Of a stretch of 64,000 bases of DNA, positions 37,601 to 45,500 are shown piece by piece. The stretch comes from Trichoplax sp. H2. Its lineage: Eukaryota; Placozoa; Uniplacotomia; Trichoplacea. The DNA is taken from contig NOWV01000002.1 in NCBI GenBank assembly GCA_003344405.1, positions 1,116,001 to 1,180,000 on the forward strand, in the 5' to 3' direction. Below the pieces are notes generated by a model. The model had not been told where the DNA came from. It did not search any database and worked only from the letters and a program-made list of their open reading frames with translations. The first letter of the stretch is position 1; each line of letters opens with the position of its first letter. The position numbers and the translations under genes are program-made.

Positions 37601-38891
37601 GAATTGTTGTATCACTATGTCCATCTAGTGAACTCTCTCAGGTATTTGATGATTTTTAAACAATGTTGCTGGTAATGTACAAATAAAAAAGTAACTTTTC
37701 GCCTATCTCAACTGTAAGTAAGATGACAGAAGCATACAGTAAAAGCCGTGCGAGTAGAATTCATATTGTCCATTTTTTTGATAAATTGATATTATCTGAA
37801 TGCCCATGCATCTACTCCATGTGATGTATATGATAGAAATGGATTAAGTTGAGACTAGAGAAGCAGAGTCGATCTGTAGGCAGAATTTTTATGTTGGTCA
37901 TTTTAGATGAATTTATATTACATGAATAGTATTAATCTACTCCATGTTATGTATATGATGGAAATGGATTAAGTTGAGACTAGAAAAACAGAATAGATCT
38001 ATAAAAAAGGGATAGAAATATACATTAATGGAATAAAATTGTAGTTATCTTATTCATTTCTAGTATTGTTTATTATTTATGTTGGAAAAAAGCGGAATCA
38101 TCTGCCATTTGAAATCGACGATACCAATGCAACTATCACTGAAGTATATCATAACGGATACTATGTTGTATGGCAGTTGATGACATCGGTTTCATCGGTC
38201 AGTTTAGCTCTATTATAGACCCTAAATTTAATGGAGAAAATGTTGCGTTTATTCTTGCCTAAAATTACCTTATTTAATCGATTGTTTTTTTCTTTCCATG
38301 CAAGTAGGATATGAACAGTGGCTATACATTGCTCCATTATCACTACCTTGGTTGGAAATGTGATAGCTATCCAGATAGCATTATCGAATTTTTTAATTTC
38401 ATGGTGGATATCAGAAAGAAAATTAGTTTATTGAATTCTGTTAGTAAAGAGAGTCCAATTGTAATTTGCAGTAGGTAATGAAATGCATTTGAGATGACAG
38501 GCTTTAGAGTTGGCTTATACATTAATTTATGGACTTTGATATTATTAAAATGCAATGATAAACGCGTGCAAAATATCATTATGAATTCTTTTATATTACC
38601 TACGTTTAGTAATGGAGCTGATGCAAGTGGCATTTATATTGCATTAAATGATAGCATACAGCAATTGGATGCGACCGGATATCTTAATCTCTTCAGAACA
38701 GTTAAAAGGATGCAATGTTATCGGAAGAATATTTTAACTTCAGCGGTGAATTGAAATATTAATTTACTGTCTAATTTTTAAATTCTCTCATCAAGGATTT
38801 TAATAAGACTAGATTGAGTACTGAACTTGGTTCATTTCATTACTTTTAGACGCATTTAATTGATATTATTGTAGTTCATTTTATGGAATGA
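9152..38891 (+). CDS. giant adhesion GPCR with Ig/FN3 ectodomain and tandem dead tyrosine phosphatase tail
   Basis: One gene of about 68 exons (roughly 4,326 residues), reconstructed by chaining exons of matching phase. Approximate residues: signal peptide 1-21; IgGFc-binding-type domain 31-454; Ig1-10 455-1429; five FN3 1430-1950; Ig11-15 to 2415; five FN3 to 2934; Ig16 to 3026; hormone-receptor motif to 3098; GAIN and GPS to 3399; seven helices 3400-3657; tail to 3869; two PTP-like domains 3870-4326. It should sit in the plasma membrane with the adhesion array outside and the PTP-like domains inside. The exon chain is mine; single exon borders may be wrong, and the region could be two genes (receptor plus PTP-like). 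Phase continuity and the lack of a new start before the PTP exons favour one gene. Detailed modules follow as separate entries. Confidence 0.7.
10638..11400. repeat. three imperfect copies of a 240-267 bp repeat in intron 2
   Basis: The landmark TTTCCGATTGAGATCAAT is at 10643, with copies near 10885 and (diverged) 11152. Each is followed by a TTTAG-rich block, then TCATCGCCTATAA and ACATACTTTTAAT. The first copy starts right at the exon 2 splice donor, so the array probably grew from the exon-intron border. It is intronic and non-coding. Confidence 0.75.
11560..15961 (+). CDS. exons 3-12: ten Ig domains
   Basis: Ten exons, each one Ig domain bounded by phase-1 introns: 11560-11841, 11955-12221, 12501-12905, 13222-13500, 13610-13885, 13957-14235, 14335-14613, 14707-14985, 15076-15354 and 15662-15961. 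Each has the first Cys, the Trp about a dozen residues later (as in WLKDG or WFKND) and the DxGxYxC motif before the second Cys. They look like I-set adhesion domains. Exon 5 (12501-12905) is longer by about 40 residues between the Trp and the second Cys. Exon 7 (13610-13885) has no ATG but is unmistakable. Exons 6 to 11 are near-copies (SCNGTGxPxP core, SxxDRGxYQC), and several share almost the same acceptor, TTTTCAGCTATGCC. Confidence 0.85.
16173..19790 (+). CDS. exons 13-19: five FN3 domains then Ig11 (block 1)
   Basis: FN3 A is 16173-16493, B 16641-16952, C 17405-17701, D split as 17984-18054 and 18624-18870, and E 19042-19356; Ig11 is 19509-19790. FN3 signatures include a Trp near the start (SWLRP, AWNPP, QWEPP, SWAPP) and the Y-x-I/V and GxGPxS end motifs. 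FN3 B carries YRLYQW and KYHIDGPKSP. FN3 D is cut by a phase-0 intron after EWL. Acceptors and donors keep phase 1 at module borders, so whole modules can be shuffled or skipped in frame. A second copy of this six-domain block lies at 22904-26601. The domains are likely spacers and ligand-binding surfaces. Confidence 0.82.
20334..22550 (+). CDS. exons 20-23: Ig12 to Ig15
   Basis: Four more phase-1 Ig exons: 20334-20615, 20997-21269, 21650-21910 and 22254-22550. Key residues are the LTCYGYGYP, LSCTGKGKP, LNCNATGNP and LHCIGSSIP first-Cys motifs, Trp in SWFKDG, SWLKNG, VWLKDG and SWLRNG, and DEG/DAG-x-Y-x-C before the second Cys. The exons at 20997 and 22254 have no internal start codon and were found by frame and splice sites. 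Confidence 0.8.
22904..26601 (+). CDS. exons 24-30: five FN3 domains then Ig16 (block 2)
   Basis: FN3 A' is 22904-23227 (a second in-frame acceptor exists at 22910), B' 24304-24606, C' 24738-25037, D' split as 25121-25191 and 25534-25780, and E' 25894-26205; Ig16 is 26326-26601. Order and details match block 1: B' has YRLYQW and KYHLDGPKS, D' is cut by a phase-0 intron after a first piece of the same 71 nt, D' second exons are both 247 nt, and E and E' both end in YQTRKSG. This is a segmental duplication inside the gene. FN3 E' has no start codon in its frame and was found by homology to E. Confidence 0.82.
23280..24060. repeat. minisatellite in an FN3 intron, unit about 89 bp
   Basis: The word GAAATTGAGT recurs at 23344, 23434, 23523 and 23612, and as AAAATTGAGT at 23701, a spacing of about 89 bases. 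At least three decayed copies (AAATTGACGCAAAA-like) run on to about 24010. It fills most of the intron between FN3 A' and FN3 B' and is non-coding. Confidence 0.8.
26691..27005 (+). CDS. exons 31-32: hormone-receptor motif (HRM)
   Basis: Exons 26691-26798 and 26899-27005 encode a Cys-rich segment with LRWPKTSDGQVATINCPPP, then TRLC and WQSIDTTGC. This is the pattern of the HormR/HRM domain that sits just before the GAIN domain in many adhesion GPCRs: W-P-x-T-x-x-G-x-x-A, CP, R-x-C, W, and a final Cys. The short length (about 72 residues) and position before GAIN fit the family. Splice phases are 1 then 0. Confidence 0.75.
27116..30549 (+). CDS. exons 33-40: GAIN domain with intact GPS
   Basis: Exons are 27116 to about 27265 (end unclear: donors at 27254, 27266 and 27272 are all in phase 0), 27862-28008, 28138-28246, 28636-28758, 29048-29117, 29308-29425, 29684-29748 and 30429-30549. 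GAIN features include FVNISNSLLNLQNRDEW, a run beginning VMQSLEDFAGKLD, NIAVRVNLP and VINSKVFSMSI. The GPS reads CSFWDFTSE across the last intron to GGWSDSGC, then CYCDHLTTFATLL. The His-Leu-Thr cleavage triad is intact, so autoproteolysis into N- and C-terminal fragments is expected. The residues after the cut (TTFATLL) match the tethered-agonist peptide of the family. The first and third exon borders are the least certain. Confidence 0.75.
29940..30240. repeat. two-copy 160-bp tandem repeat in the GPS intron
   Basis: Two copies about 160 bases apart share ATATGTAATTGA, CTACTAAAGTTAC (second copy CACTAAAGTTAC), TTCATTAGTT and AATATCTACTTAATATAGCT. They lie inside the intron that splits the GPS motif. 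There is no coding potential. Confidence 0.75.
31097..33180 (+). CDS. exons 41-48: seven-transmembrane domain, adhesion GPCR class
   Basis: Exons are 31097-31203 (TM1: HRLALEIITFVGCGLSALG), 31397-31499 (TM2: NLFVCLLVANLLILFG), 31621-31771 (TM3: CAVIAAALHYTLLASFFWML then HEG; start of TM4), 31946-32027 (TM4), 32172-32238 (CWLENE then TM5), 32405-32499 (TM5 end and third loop), 32655-32781 (TM6: LPLLGVGWILGA; TM7) and 33139-33180 (TM7 end: GFVILIFQCLKNRQ). The Cys opening TM3 and the Cys of CWL in loop 2 are the conserved disulfide pair. HYTLLASFFWMLHEG and GVGWILG are class B2 signatures. All phases match. Donors at 31500 (GTGCTA) and 33181 (GTTTGA) are weak but are the only ones that keep the frame. 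Confidence 0.82.
33258..35045 (+). CDS. exons 49-57: Ser/acid-rich cytoplasmic tail of tiny exons
   Basis: Exons are 33258-33355, 33454-33574, 33862-33927, 34183-34245, 34311-34373, 34504-34558, 34654-34718, 34824-34869 and 34987-35045. The first encodes a basic run just inside the membrane (MMKKRTRRESASSSTGRSRT). The rest are low-complexity and rich in Ser, Glu, Asp and Asn. Exons 52 and 53 (34183-34245 and 34311-34373) are duplicates of 63 nt. Most borders are phase 0 or a matched phase-1 pair, so exon skipping could make many in-frame tail variants. No known domain was seen. Because the exons are short and low-complexity, some borders may be wrong. Confidence 0.55.
34153..34408. repeat. 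128-bp tandem duplication containing a whole coding exon
   Basis: 34153-34280 and 34281-34408 are direct copies 128 bases apart that differ at only a few positions (for example CCATGATT versus CCGAGATT in the exon). Each carries an acceptor, a 63-nt exon and a GTAAGC donor, so the repeat adds exactly 21 codons without shifting the frame. The near identity implies a recent event, or conversion. Confidence 0.9.
35115..35445. repeat. two-copy repeat of about 172 bp in the intron before the PTP exons
   Basis: Copies start at GCATGTATGAATTAGAGTA and, about 172 bases later, GCATGTATGAATTAAAGTA. They share TTACATAT, TACTCATACA-like and GTAGAAAATT words. This lies in the 729-bp intron that separates the receptor tail from the first PTP-like exon. 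No exon was found inside. Confidence 0.65.
35775..36876 (+). CDS. exons 58-61: PTP-like domain 1, catalytically dead
   Basis: Exons are 35775-35814, 35939-36314, 36461-36596 and 36727-36876. The fold signature is clear: ILLGEAPPLITFQAYWATIF matches the PTP stretch around QGP and the FW of the core, followed by VIYLC, then HQVKIFQSAGW and PLLITSSAGINSTASYIAA. Against the usual HCSAGxGRTG loop this reads TSSAGINSTA, so Cys is Ser and the P-loop Arg is Ser. The WPD loop reads WST, without its Asp. The N-terminal part with the KNRY phosphotyrosine-recognition motif is not found. Activity is therefore not expected; a binding or scaffold role is inferred. If the GTAGAG donor at 36877 is not used, translation stops at 36885, giving a one-domain isoform. 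Confidence 0.72.
37040..38891 (+). CDS. exons 62-68: PTP-like domain 2, catalytically dead, and the gene end
   Basis: Exons are 37040-37079, 37218-37270, 37504-37641, 38093-38188, 38308-38474, 38610-38745 and 38850-38891. Recognisable pieces are GYLKGDRFLPYH, KLWGWMTKNKCRIVVSLC, HYHYLGWKCDSYPDS and PIVICSSNGADASGIYIAL. Against HCSAGxGRTG this reads CSSNGADASG: the catalytic Cys is Ser and the Arg is Ala. The WPD position reads WKC. Exon 67 is 136 nt, starts mid-codon and encodes the loop plus following helix, exactly like exon 60 of domain 1, which supports a tandem domain origin. The last exon (ending in a TGA at 38889-38891) is inferred; without it a TGA at 38752-38754 ends the frame. Confidence 0.65.
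37785..38010. repeat. two-copy 125-bp repeat in a PTP-domain intron
   Basis: TCTACTCCATGTGATGTATA at 37811 recurs as TCTACTCCATGTTATGTATA at 37936, with GGATTAAGTTGAGACTAGA conserved in both. It is non-coding and lies between exons 64 and 65. Confidence 0.75.
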
Positions 38892-39830
38892 ATTCATTTA
38901 TTGATAAACAAGTTAATCGATTTATTTCTTTTCCCTGCTTTGCAATGGATTATTATAGAATGATTACATTTATTGCTACTTGGCTCTTCGATTGTACTAC
39001 GAAATGCGACAGCAAGGTAAAATAATGCTTTATGTATAGTAGAATGGAATTGATGGTAGAATCCCAAGGGAGGAAAAAAAGCATCCTGGCATAAGAAAGA
39101 GAGATTACTCATTGTCGTTCGATACGTGGCATCATAATAATTGAAAGTATTTACAGCCTTTCCTAATCCGCCATTTTGACGTACAGACTCTTAACATCGT
39201 ACTGTAAATGAAATCGGATGAGCATCTAGTATTCATTCGCGATTCTTTTTAAAAGCCTGCATAGATTAGAGTAATTCGGGAAATTTTCAATTATTGAATA
39301 TTAAAATTGGGAAATATTCAACCTATAATTGATGATTTTTTTAACTATAAATTGTATATTACTTCCATCACACTGGACATGTGTGATTATTCGGTTTATG
39401 GAAAGAATACCCTTTATAAATGATGTAATGAGGACTTTGACATTCGTGTATTGGTTGATTGATATAGAAGTTGTATATTATATAGGAATCATTTTAAAAA
39501 TGGTTATCACGGCTATGTAAAACGAGAATAAAGTGGATCAATTGAAGACTGATTCAGAGGCTGTAGGAAACGAGTTTGCCAGTTTGTTTTAGATGTATGT
39601 GTAAGGCATTTGCTGGCCTTGACCCTGATATCGTATCCACTAGCTAAGAAATAGATAGGTTACGGGTTACTGTAATGAAACTGAACAGCAACTGCCATGT
39701 TTTGTGGTCTGTTGGTATAGATGCTATAGTGTAGGGCGTAAAATGAACTAAAATTATGGTTATCCTAATAAGTTGGACAACTTTGGACGATTGATTTTTA
39801 ACGTTGACAATGTGTATCTCATATTTTATT
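38892..39830. other. 3' flank of the receptor gene, no gene seen
   Basis: There is no exon chain on either strand. Short open frames at 38894-39112, 39329-39520 and 39644-39853 have no family features and poor splice context. I see no clear AATAAA close to the proposed stop, so the polyadenylation site is unknown. Confidence 0.45.
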
Positions 39831-39839
39831 GTTCGATAA

Positions 39840-40560
39840 CGTTTTGAGTACATTACTACTATAATGAATGGATTTGTAATCCCTTGGCATAGCGACTATT
39901 CTACGTTGCATAGAGCTTTACTTTGCATCTCTATTCCACTTTGAGCATATTACTATTGTCATGAAATGATTTGCAATCTCTTAACATAGGGACTATTCTA
40001 CACTATATACTGTAGAGCTTTGCCTTGCCTCTCTATTCCACTTTGAACAAATTACTATCGTTATGAATGGATTTGCAACCGCTTAGTATAGCGATTATTC
40101 TACGCACATAGAGCTTTCCTTTGCGTCTCTATTCCACTTTGAACGTATTACCATTGTCATGAAATGATTTGCAATCTCTTAACATAGCGACTATTCTACA
40201 CTATATACTGTACAGCTTTACTTTGCATGTCTATTGCACTTTGAACAAATTACTATCGTTATGAATAGATTTGCAACCGCTTAGTATAGCGATTATTCTA
40301 CGCACATAGAGCTTTCCTTGAAGTCTCTATTCCACTTTGAACATATTACTATCGTCTTGAATGGATTTGCAACCTCTTAGCATAGCGACTATTGTATGTC
40401 ACATAGGGTTTTACTTTGTATCTCTATTCCACTTTGAGCATATTACTCCCGTCATTGAATGGGTTTTGTAACCCATTAACATAGCAACTATTCTACGTCC
40501 AACCTAGTACTTTACTTGGTATCTCCATTTGACCTTGAACACATTACCACCGTCATGAGC
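39840..40560. repeat. tandem array, unit 96-102 bp, about seven copies
   Basis: The word CTATTCCACTTTGA (or close variants) occurs at 39931, 40033, 40129, 40231, 40327 and 40423, with a decayed copy near 40523. Each unit also carries GATTTGCAA, TTAACATAGCGACTATTCTA and GAGCTTT. Spacing alternates 102 and 96, suggesting a higher-order two-unit repeat of about 198 bases. Confidence 0.85.
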
Positions 40561-41437
40561 GTCTCGGCACTCGTCTACTGTACTTTATAAAGATATCTGC
40601 TAGGTAGCTGGAGCACTTATTTCATTCTCAGTAGACGTACGCGGTGGCAATATAGCAACTGCAATATTGTCTCATCGAACCAACAGATGGCGATGGATGA
40701 TGAGATCTGCTATTTTATTAATTAATCGTCCTAGTCGATCCCTCGCTGGTGCTACTTTGCATGCTTGCACTTTTAAGTTTTAACTTTACTTTATTCCTAT
40801 GAGCGCAACAGTTGACATCAAGCCATTCAACCTATGCAATTTCGAGTCCATGGTATTAAATGCCATTAGGAAGAAATAAAATATCGCATGTGTATTTTAA
40901 TGAGTGAATCTTTTTATTCAATTATTTATCTATCGATTGGTATCGAATTAAGGCAGGTATAATGGGTTGAAAAGGCAATCATTTTGAAAATTGATTTGCT
41001 TTTTCCAATTTTCGGCAGTACTCCATGCTACTGCGTGTACGTCATGCCTGTCTGTCCGCACATGCCGGATGTCAGGACGAGTGGACTGTCTGCCTCCATA
41101 GCCTATCCTCAATCATGTAGTGTACAGTATCTTACCGATCTACTGTACAGTACAGTATACAGTAGGCAAGATTTTGGGCGTTTTGACTAGTTTTAACCGC
41201 GAAGAAGAAGCAAGTTGTAAAACAGTGGCTGGCCACATAGGGCTCGGCTACAACATCGAATGCAGTTGGTTGTGGCTCATGCAGATTGAGCGACTGTCCT
41301 TTAGTCAGCCATTTGCCAACTACAACCCCAGGCTGGCTTAAGTCTGCCTTTTCCATAGTATATATACTGTATATATATTTTACTTTACTGTCCATCCATA
41401 GTGGATGGAGGCCTGGCTGCTGGGTAAGACCGAACAG

Positions 41438-42214
41438 CGACGTTGCGCAACAAGGCCCTAGGGATTCACACTGCGCATAGCGCACAATGCCCTTCAGCCC
41501 AATGAGCCAATGATCGAGAAGAACGACAACAATGCCAGGTATGCAGACTGGTGTTGTTCATCTACAGTACAATGTAGTGAATGAAAGACTGGTCCAGTAC
41601 AGTACGTACTGTACGTACTGGAAAGTGGAGGGGGGGAGCAAACGGTCGTTGGGTCGAGTAAGTTGGCGCAGGCAAACGTGTGCACTGGTCATTTTAACTG
41701 CAACGGTCGATGATGGTCCAACCCAGTCACAGTCTACTAGACCGTGTCCGTCATTGGCGTCTCGTCGAATGACCAGAATGAGCGTTAGCCTGCCTATGAT
41801 TTGCATTCCACGGCTACTTTTCCTCTTTTCTTCCTTCCAGNNNNNNNNNNNNNNNNNNNNCGACGTTGCGCAACAAGGCCCTAGGGATTCACACTGCGCA
41901 TAGCGCACAATGCCCTTCAGCCCAATGAGCCAATGATCGAGAAGAACGACAACAATGCCAGGTATGCAGACTGGTGTTGTTCATCTACAGTACAATGTAG
42001 TGAATGAAAGACTGGTCCAGTACAGTACGTACTGTAGTGGACTGGACTGGAAAGTGGAAGGGGGGGGGGCGAGCAAACGGTCGATGATGGTCCAACTCAG
42101 TCACAGTCTACTAGACCGTGTCCGTCATTGGCGTCTCGTCGAATGACCAGAATGAGCGTTAGCCTGCCTATGATTTGCAGTCCACGGCTACTTTTCCTCT
42201 TTTCTTCCTTCCAG
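41438..42214. repeat. direct duplication flanking an N gap, probable assembly artefact
   Basis: 41438-41840 and 41861-42214 start with the same CGACGTTGCGCAACAAGGCC and end with the same CTCTTTTCTTCCTTCCAG. They run in parallel with small substitutions and one indel of roughly 60 bases: the first copy has extra sequence between two ACGGTCG words. The 20-base N gap lies exactly between them. This is what two alleles of a diploid placed in tandem would look like. Confidence 0.8.
41841..41860. other. assembly gap, 20 N
   Basis: A run of 20 N between the two copies of the duplicated segment. Confidence 0.99.
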
Positions 42215-42437
42215 TAGCCCCCGGCCTGATGACTCGTGTTAACATCAGCCGCGGTGGGTGACACACAGTAGCATTCAGACAAGAGTCGTCCACACTCTTT
42301 TGTTGTGGTATTGATACGTCATCAGGGCTAGTTGACGTAGTATTGGTGTCAGCGTTCACAAGTGTGTTGTGGTATTGATACGTCGTCCAAATGGGGGCTA
42401 GTGGACGTAGTGTTGGTGTTAGCGTAAGGGGGGGGGG

Positions 42438-42457
42438 NNNNNNNNNNNNNNNNNNNN
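42438..42457. other. assembly gap, 20 N, after a G homopolymer
   Basis: A run of 20 N directly after a run of at least nine G. It lies about 130 bases upstream of the Rab27 start codon, so promoter or leader sequence may be missing. Confidence 0.99.
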
Positions 42458-42585
42458 GAAAAAGCCGGCTGCCACCACCATCCGCTATGGGTATAGTGCA
42501 ATCATAGGCGATAGCTTTATCCAAACACCATTACACTATTTCATCGGCGATTGCTGGGCCTACGAATGTTGAATTCCTCTTCCAA

Positions 42586-45500
42586 ATGTCGGAGAATAGT
42601 AACGGTTACGATTATCTTATTAAATTATTAGCTCTTGGTGATAGCGGCGTTGGTAAAACGGTAAGCATTGATTATCTACCCGTGCTGTGTGTGTGTGAGT
42701 GGATGACATGTGTGTGTGTGTGTGTATGTATGTGAAGGGGGGGGGGGGAAGGCAACACCATGGACAGCCTTGTCGACCGGAGAAGAAAGTATGGCGATAT
42801 TCCTCCATTGCCTACTGGCATTGGACGTTCAAGACAGCATGGCTGGCCACGGGATTGTATCGATCAACATCACGGATTAAATCCATAGAAAATAAATATC
42901 ATGAATATCTTATCCCTTGCAATGTTGATTTATGTCAGCAGTCATCATAGTCTGTAATTGACTTCCAATCCGATCATGATTGTCTTTCCAGAATGCAATG
43001 ACTACCTAGACAAGGAACAGTCATTGACTTAGACACGCTACCGCAATTCATCATTTTCAAGGCCATCATGACAGTCCTTGCTATCAGGGTTTTCCTTTTT
43101 TTTCCTTTTTGCGAGAGGGGGCGAGGAAGAAAACTACATCGCTTTCAAACTAGGCATACAGGCATTGAAGTGAGAGTATGTAAGACCCATGTTGAAGGGA
43201 TTGTTCATCAACTCTTTTAAAAAACAATTGGCCTTGAAATCGACTGTCTAGCGTTGACAAAGAGGAAACTTATCCTTTGCATTGAATGGATTTGCTATGG
43301 GAAAAGGACGACTACCATCGGTATGTTGTCGATGGAGGGATTTATCCACTAGTCTAAGCTAATTTTTTCATTATTCCATCCACTTGAACGCTGCCATCAT
43401 CAATAGTCTTGATGATCGATTGATGGCCAACCCTGATGGAGAGACATGGCAAAAGAGAAGAGAAAAGGCGTCGACTACGCTGGATAAAATGCACTTTGGT
43501 AGTACAATTCAATGACAATAATAAGTTATTCTTCTTGTCAGATTGTAATATTGTAACTGTCTTGCAGTCTCTTGTCCAAATGGCTTCATGATGGCCGAGT
43601 AGAGTAAGATCAAGAAGAACGTTGTCTTCTTGATCCAGTGTGCCATCACAATGAATCATGGCGGCCTTCCATGGCGTAAGCGTGGTTGTTTTCACCAAGA
43701 CGCCAGTGGAAAATGCTCTTTTTCAACCACAAGGAAACATTGTCAACCCATGGATGCATCATCGATACGCAGTATGGGATTCACGATTGCATTGCTACAA
43801 GGCTAATGGCGTAGTGGATACATGTCTTTTCCCTTAACTAAAGCCAATAGAATAAATGGCATAAACAAGTAGTTTTACCCGACAGTAACAAGACACATTT
43901 ATCCCTTTCTTTCCTTGCCATCAGACGAAAGCGATTGAAATGATCAAGTTGGCCACCATAGCTTTCTCCGTGCCAACGTTGGACATCCACCAAGGTGGCA
44001 TTTGGACCGAACTACAGTACATTAAATCACTTCAATAATGACAGCAAACCAATTAATGACACTAATCATGATAGGCATATTCTCTTTTATTCAACAAGAT
44101 AAAAGAATCCACCAACCACTATTCAATAGACGATCAATCTTGATCGACAACTCGCCAAATAGACTTGACTTTGCAATACGATCGGATACAAGTTATTGCA
44201 AAGAGTTGTCCATCACGCCATCTTACTTAGTAGACTGGACATCAATCATGCAAGTTGTATTCGCTTTAAAACTACAGTAGAATACTGCTAGAAAGGACGA
44301 AATAGATTGTCGACCATTGGCGTGGAAGGAACGATCCATCGACTAGTTGAAATTACAGACGTCTATTTCCCACTCATTGCGTAGACGTGTCTAAAATCCA
44401 TCAATCGAATTATCCAAGCTTTGCTACAGTTAGAATATCCACTGGTTGCCATCGATTGTCTTGATCGACGTAATTGCACTTGTTAATCAGAATACAGTCT
44501 ATAGCGTCCACCATAGACAGCTGTGGATATCTTTTCTTTTCATATCGACCAGAATCCAACACTCATCATGATGATGAAAGGCGCAATAGAATTATGGATA
44601 AAGTGCTTTCTTGACTTGAGAGTACAAACGAAATGAATTGATTGTCAACGCTTAATCTGATTGTAGATCGATTCTTTCTTCCATACCCAACATCCATTGC
44701 CAATCAATCAATCGAGTAATAAAAAATGAATAATACAAGGACTTGATATTTACTACCGATCCATTTCTTCCTTGCAAATCCTCCATACTTGATACAAATG
44801 CGGGATAATTATTCTTCGACGTGTATCTTAATCTATCCTTGCAGTGCCTTTTGCACATGCAAAATGCCCTAGTATAACTTTGCATGATTCCTATGCTTTT
44901 TCCAACGACATTCCCCTCCAATATCATTCAATGCCTACATTCTCCTTTAACTTTGACAGTATAATTGTTCTTATTTATTGTCAGTCTTGACAGTAAGGAA
45001 CATGTCTACATGACGTTCAGAATATTGGATTACATGTAATTATTCTATCATTTCTTTGATTGTTTCAATTTTTTTTCAATATTCATATTGCTTTTATTTC
45101 TATGCAAGCTTGCATTAAGGCGGATAGCCAAGAGCTGTCGGCACAGGTGTAAAAATCAATATTTTAAAGTCCTACTCAAAATAATTGGCGTCTAGACGAT
45201 GAAAGGCTCCATCTACATGATCCATACGATAGGCCCTACAAGCGTTCACAACTCAATTAACATCATCGCTATCCACTATCCTTATTTTTGTTGCTACAAT
45301 TCAATGATTTAAGTGATTTACTCTTCAGTCAATCTGTCAACAGGATGATCGATTATAGAATCGGTTGGTATCGATCTTTATGCTAATTACCTTCTGTTCT
45401 AAATTGCCTTCTTTAAAATGGCTACTATTGTTTCCTGCCTGCTACAATATTCCAACAACGATCGGGCAGTGTAGGTTATCCCTAAGTTTAATGATCCATT

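Larger units (their letters stand above)
40561..42585. other. gene-poor, GC-richer region upstream of Rab27 with gaps and a duplication
   Basis: Base composition is visibly less AT-rich than in the receptor gene. Contents are GTAC-rich words near 41119-41165 and 41597-41622, G homopolymers at about 41629, 42060 and 42428, two N gaps, and a segment repeated on both sides of the first gap. The Rab27 promoter and 5' leader should lie in the last few hundred bases (after the gap at 42457). No gene was recognised, and the open frames that cross the Ns are artefacts. Confidence 0.55.

Noticed and set aside
35775-38891. An active tyrosine phosphatase gene
   Set aside because: The P-loop Cys and Arg and the WPD Asp are all replaced in both domains after correct splicing, so activity is not supported.
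31097-38891. Two separate genes (receptor and PTP-like)
   Set aside because: Possible, but the exon chain is phase-continuous and I see no convincing new start codon or promoter before 35775, so one gene is preferred pending transcripts.
38753-38891. Ending the giant gene at the TGA at 38752-38754
   Set aside because: The GTGAAT donor and strong TTACTTTTAG acceptor add a short helix-like end in phase, as PTP domains usually have; kept as an alternative only.
41532-41908. Open frames of 116-123 codons across the N gap
   Set aside because: The frame is continued through unknown bases and lies in a duplicated assembly segment.
43354-43698. 114-codon open frame on the minus strand in Rab27 intron 1
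   Set aside because: No domain, signal or splice support; such length is expected by chance in this less AT-rich sequence.
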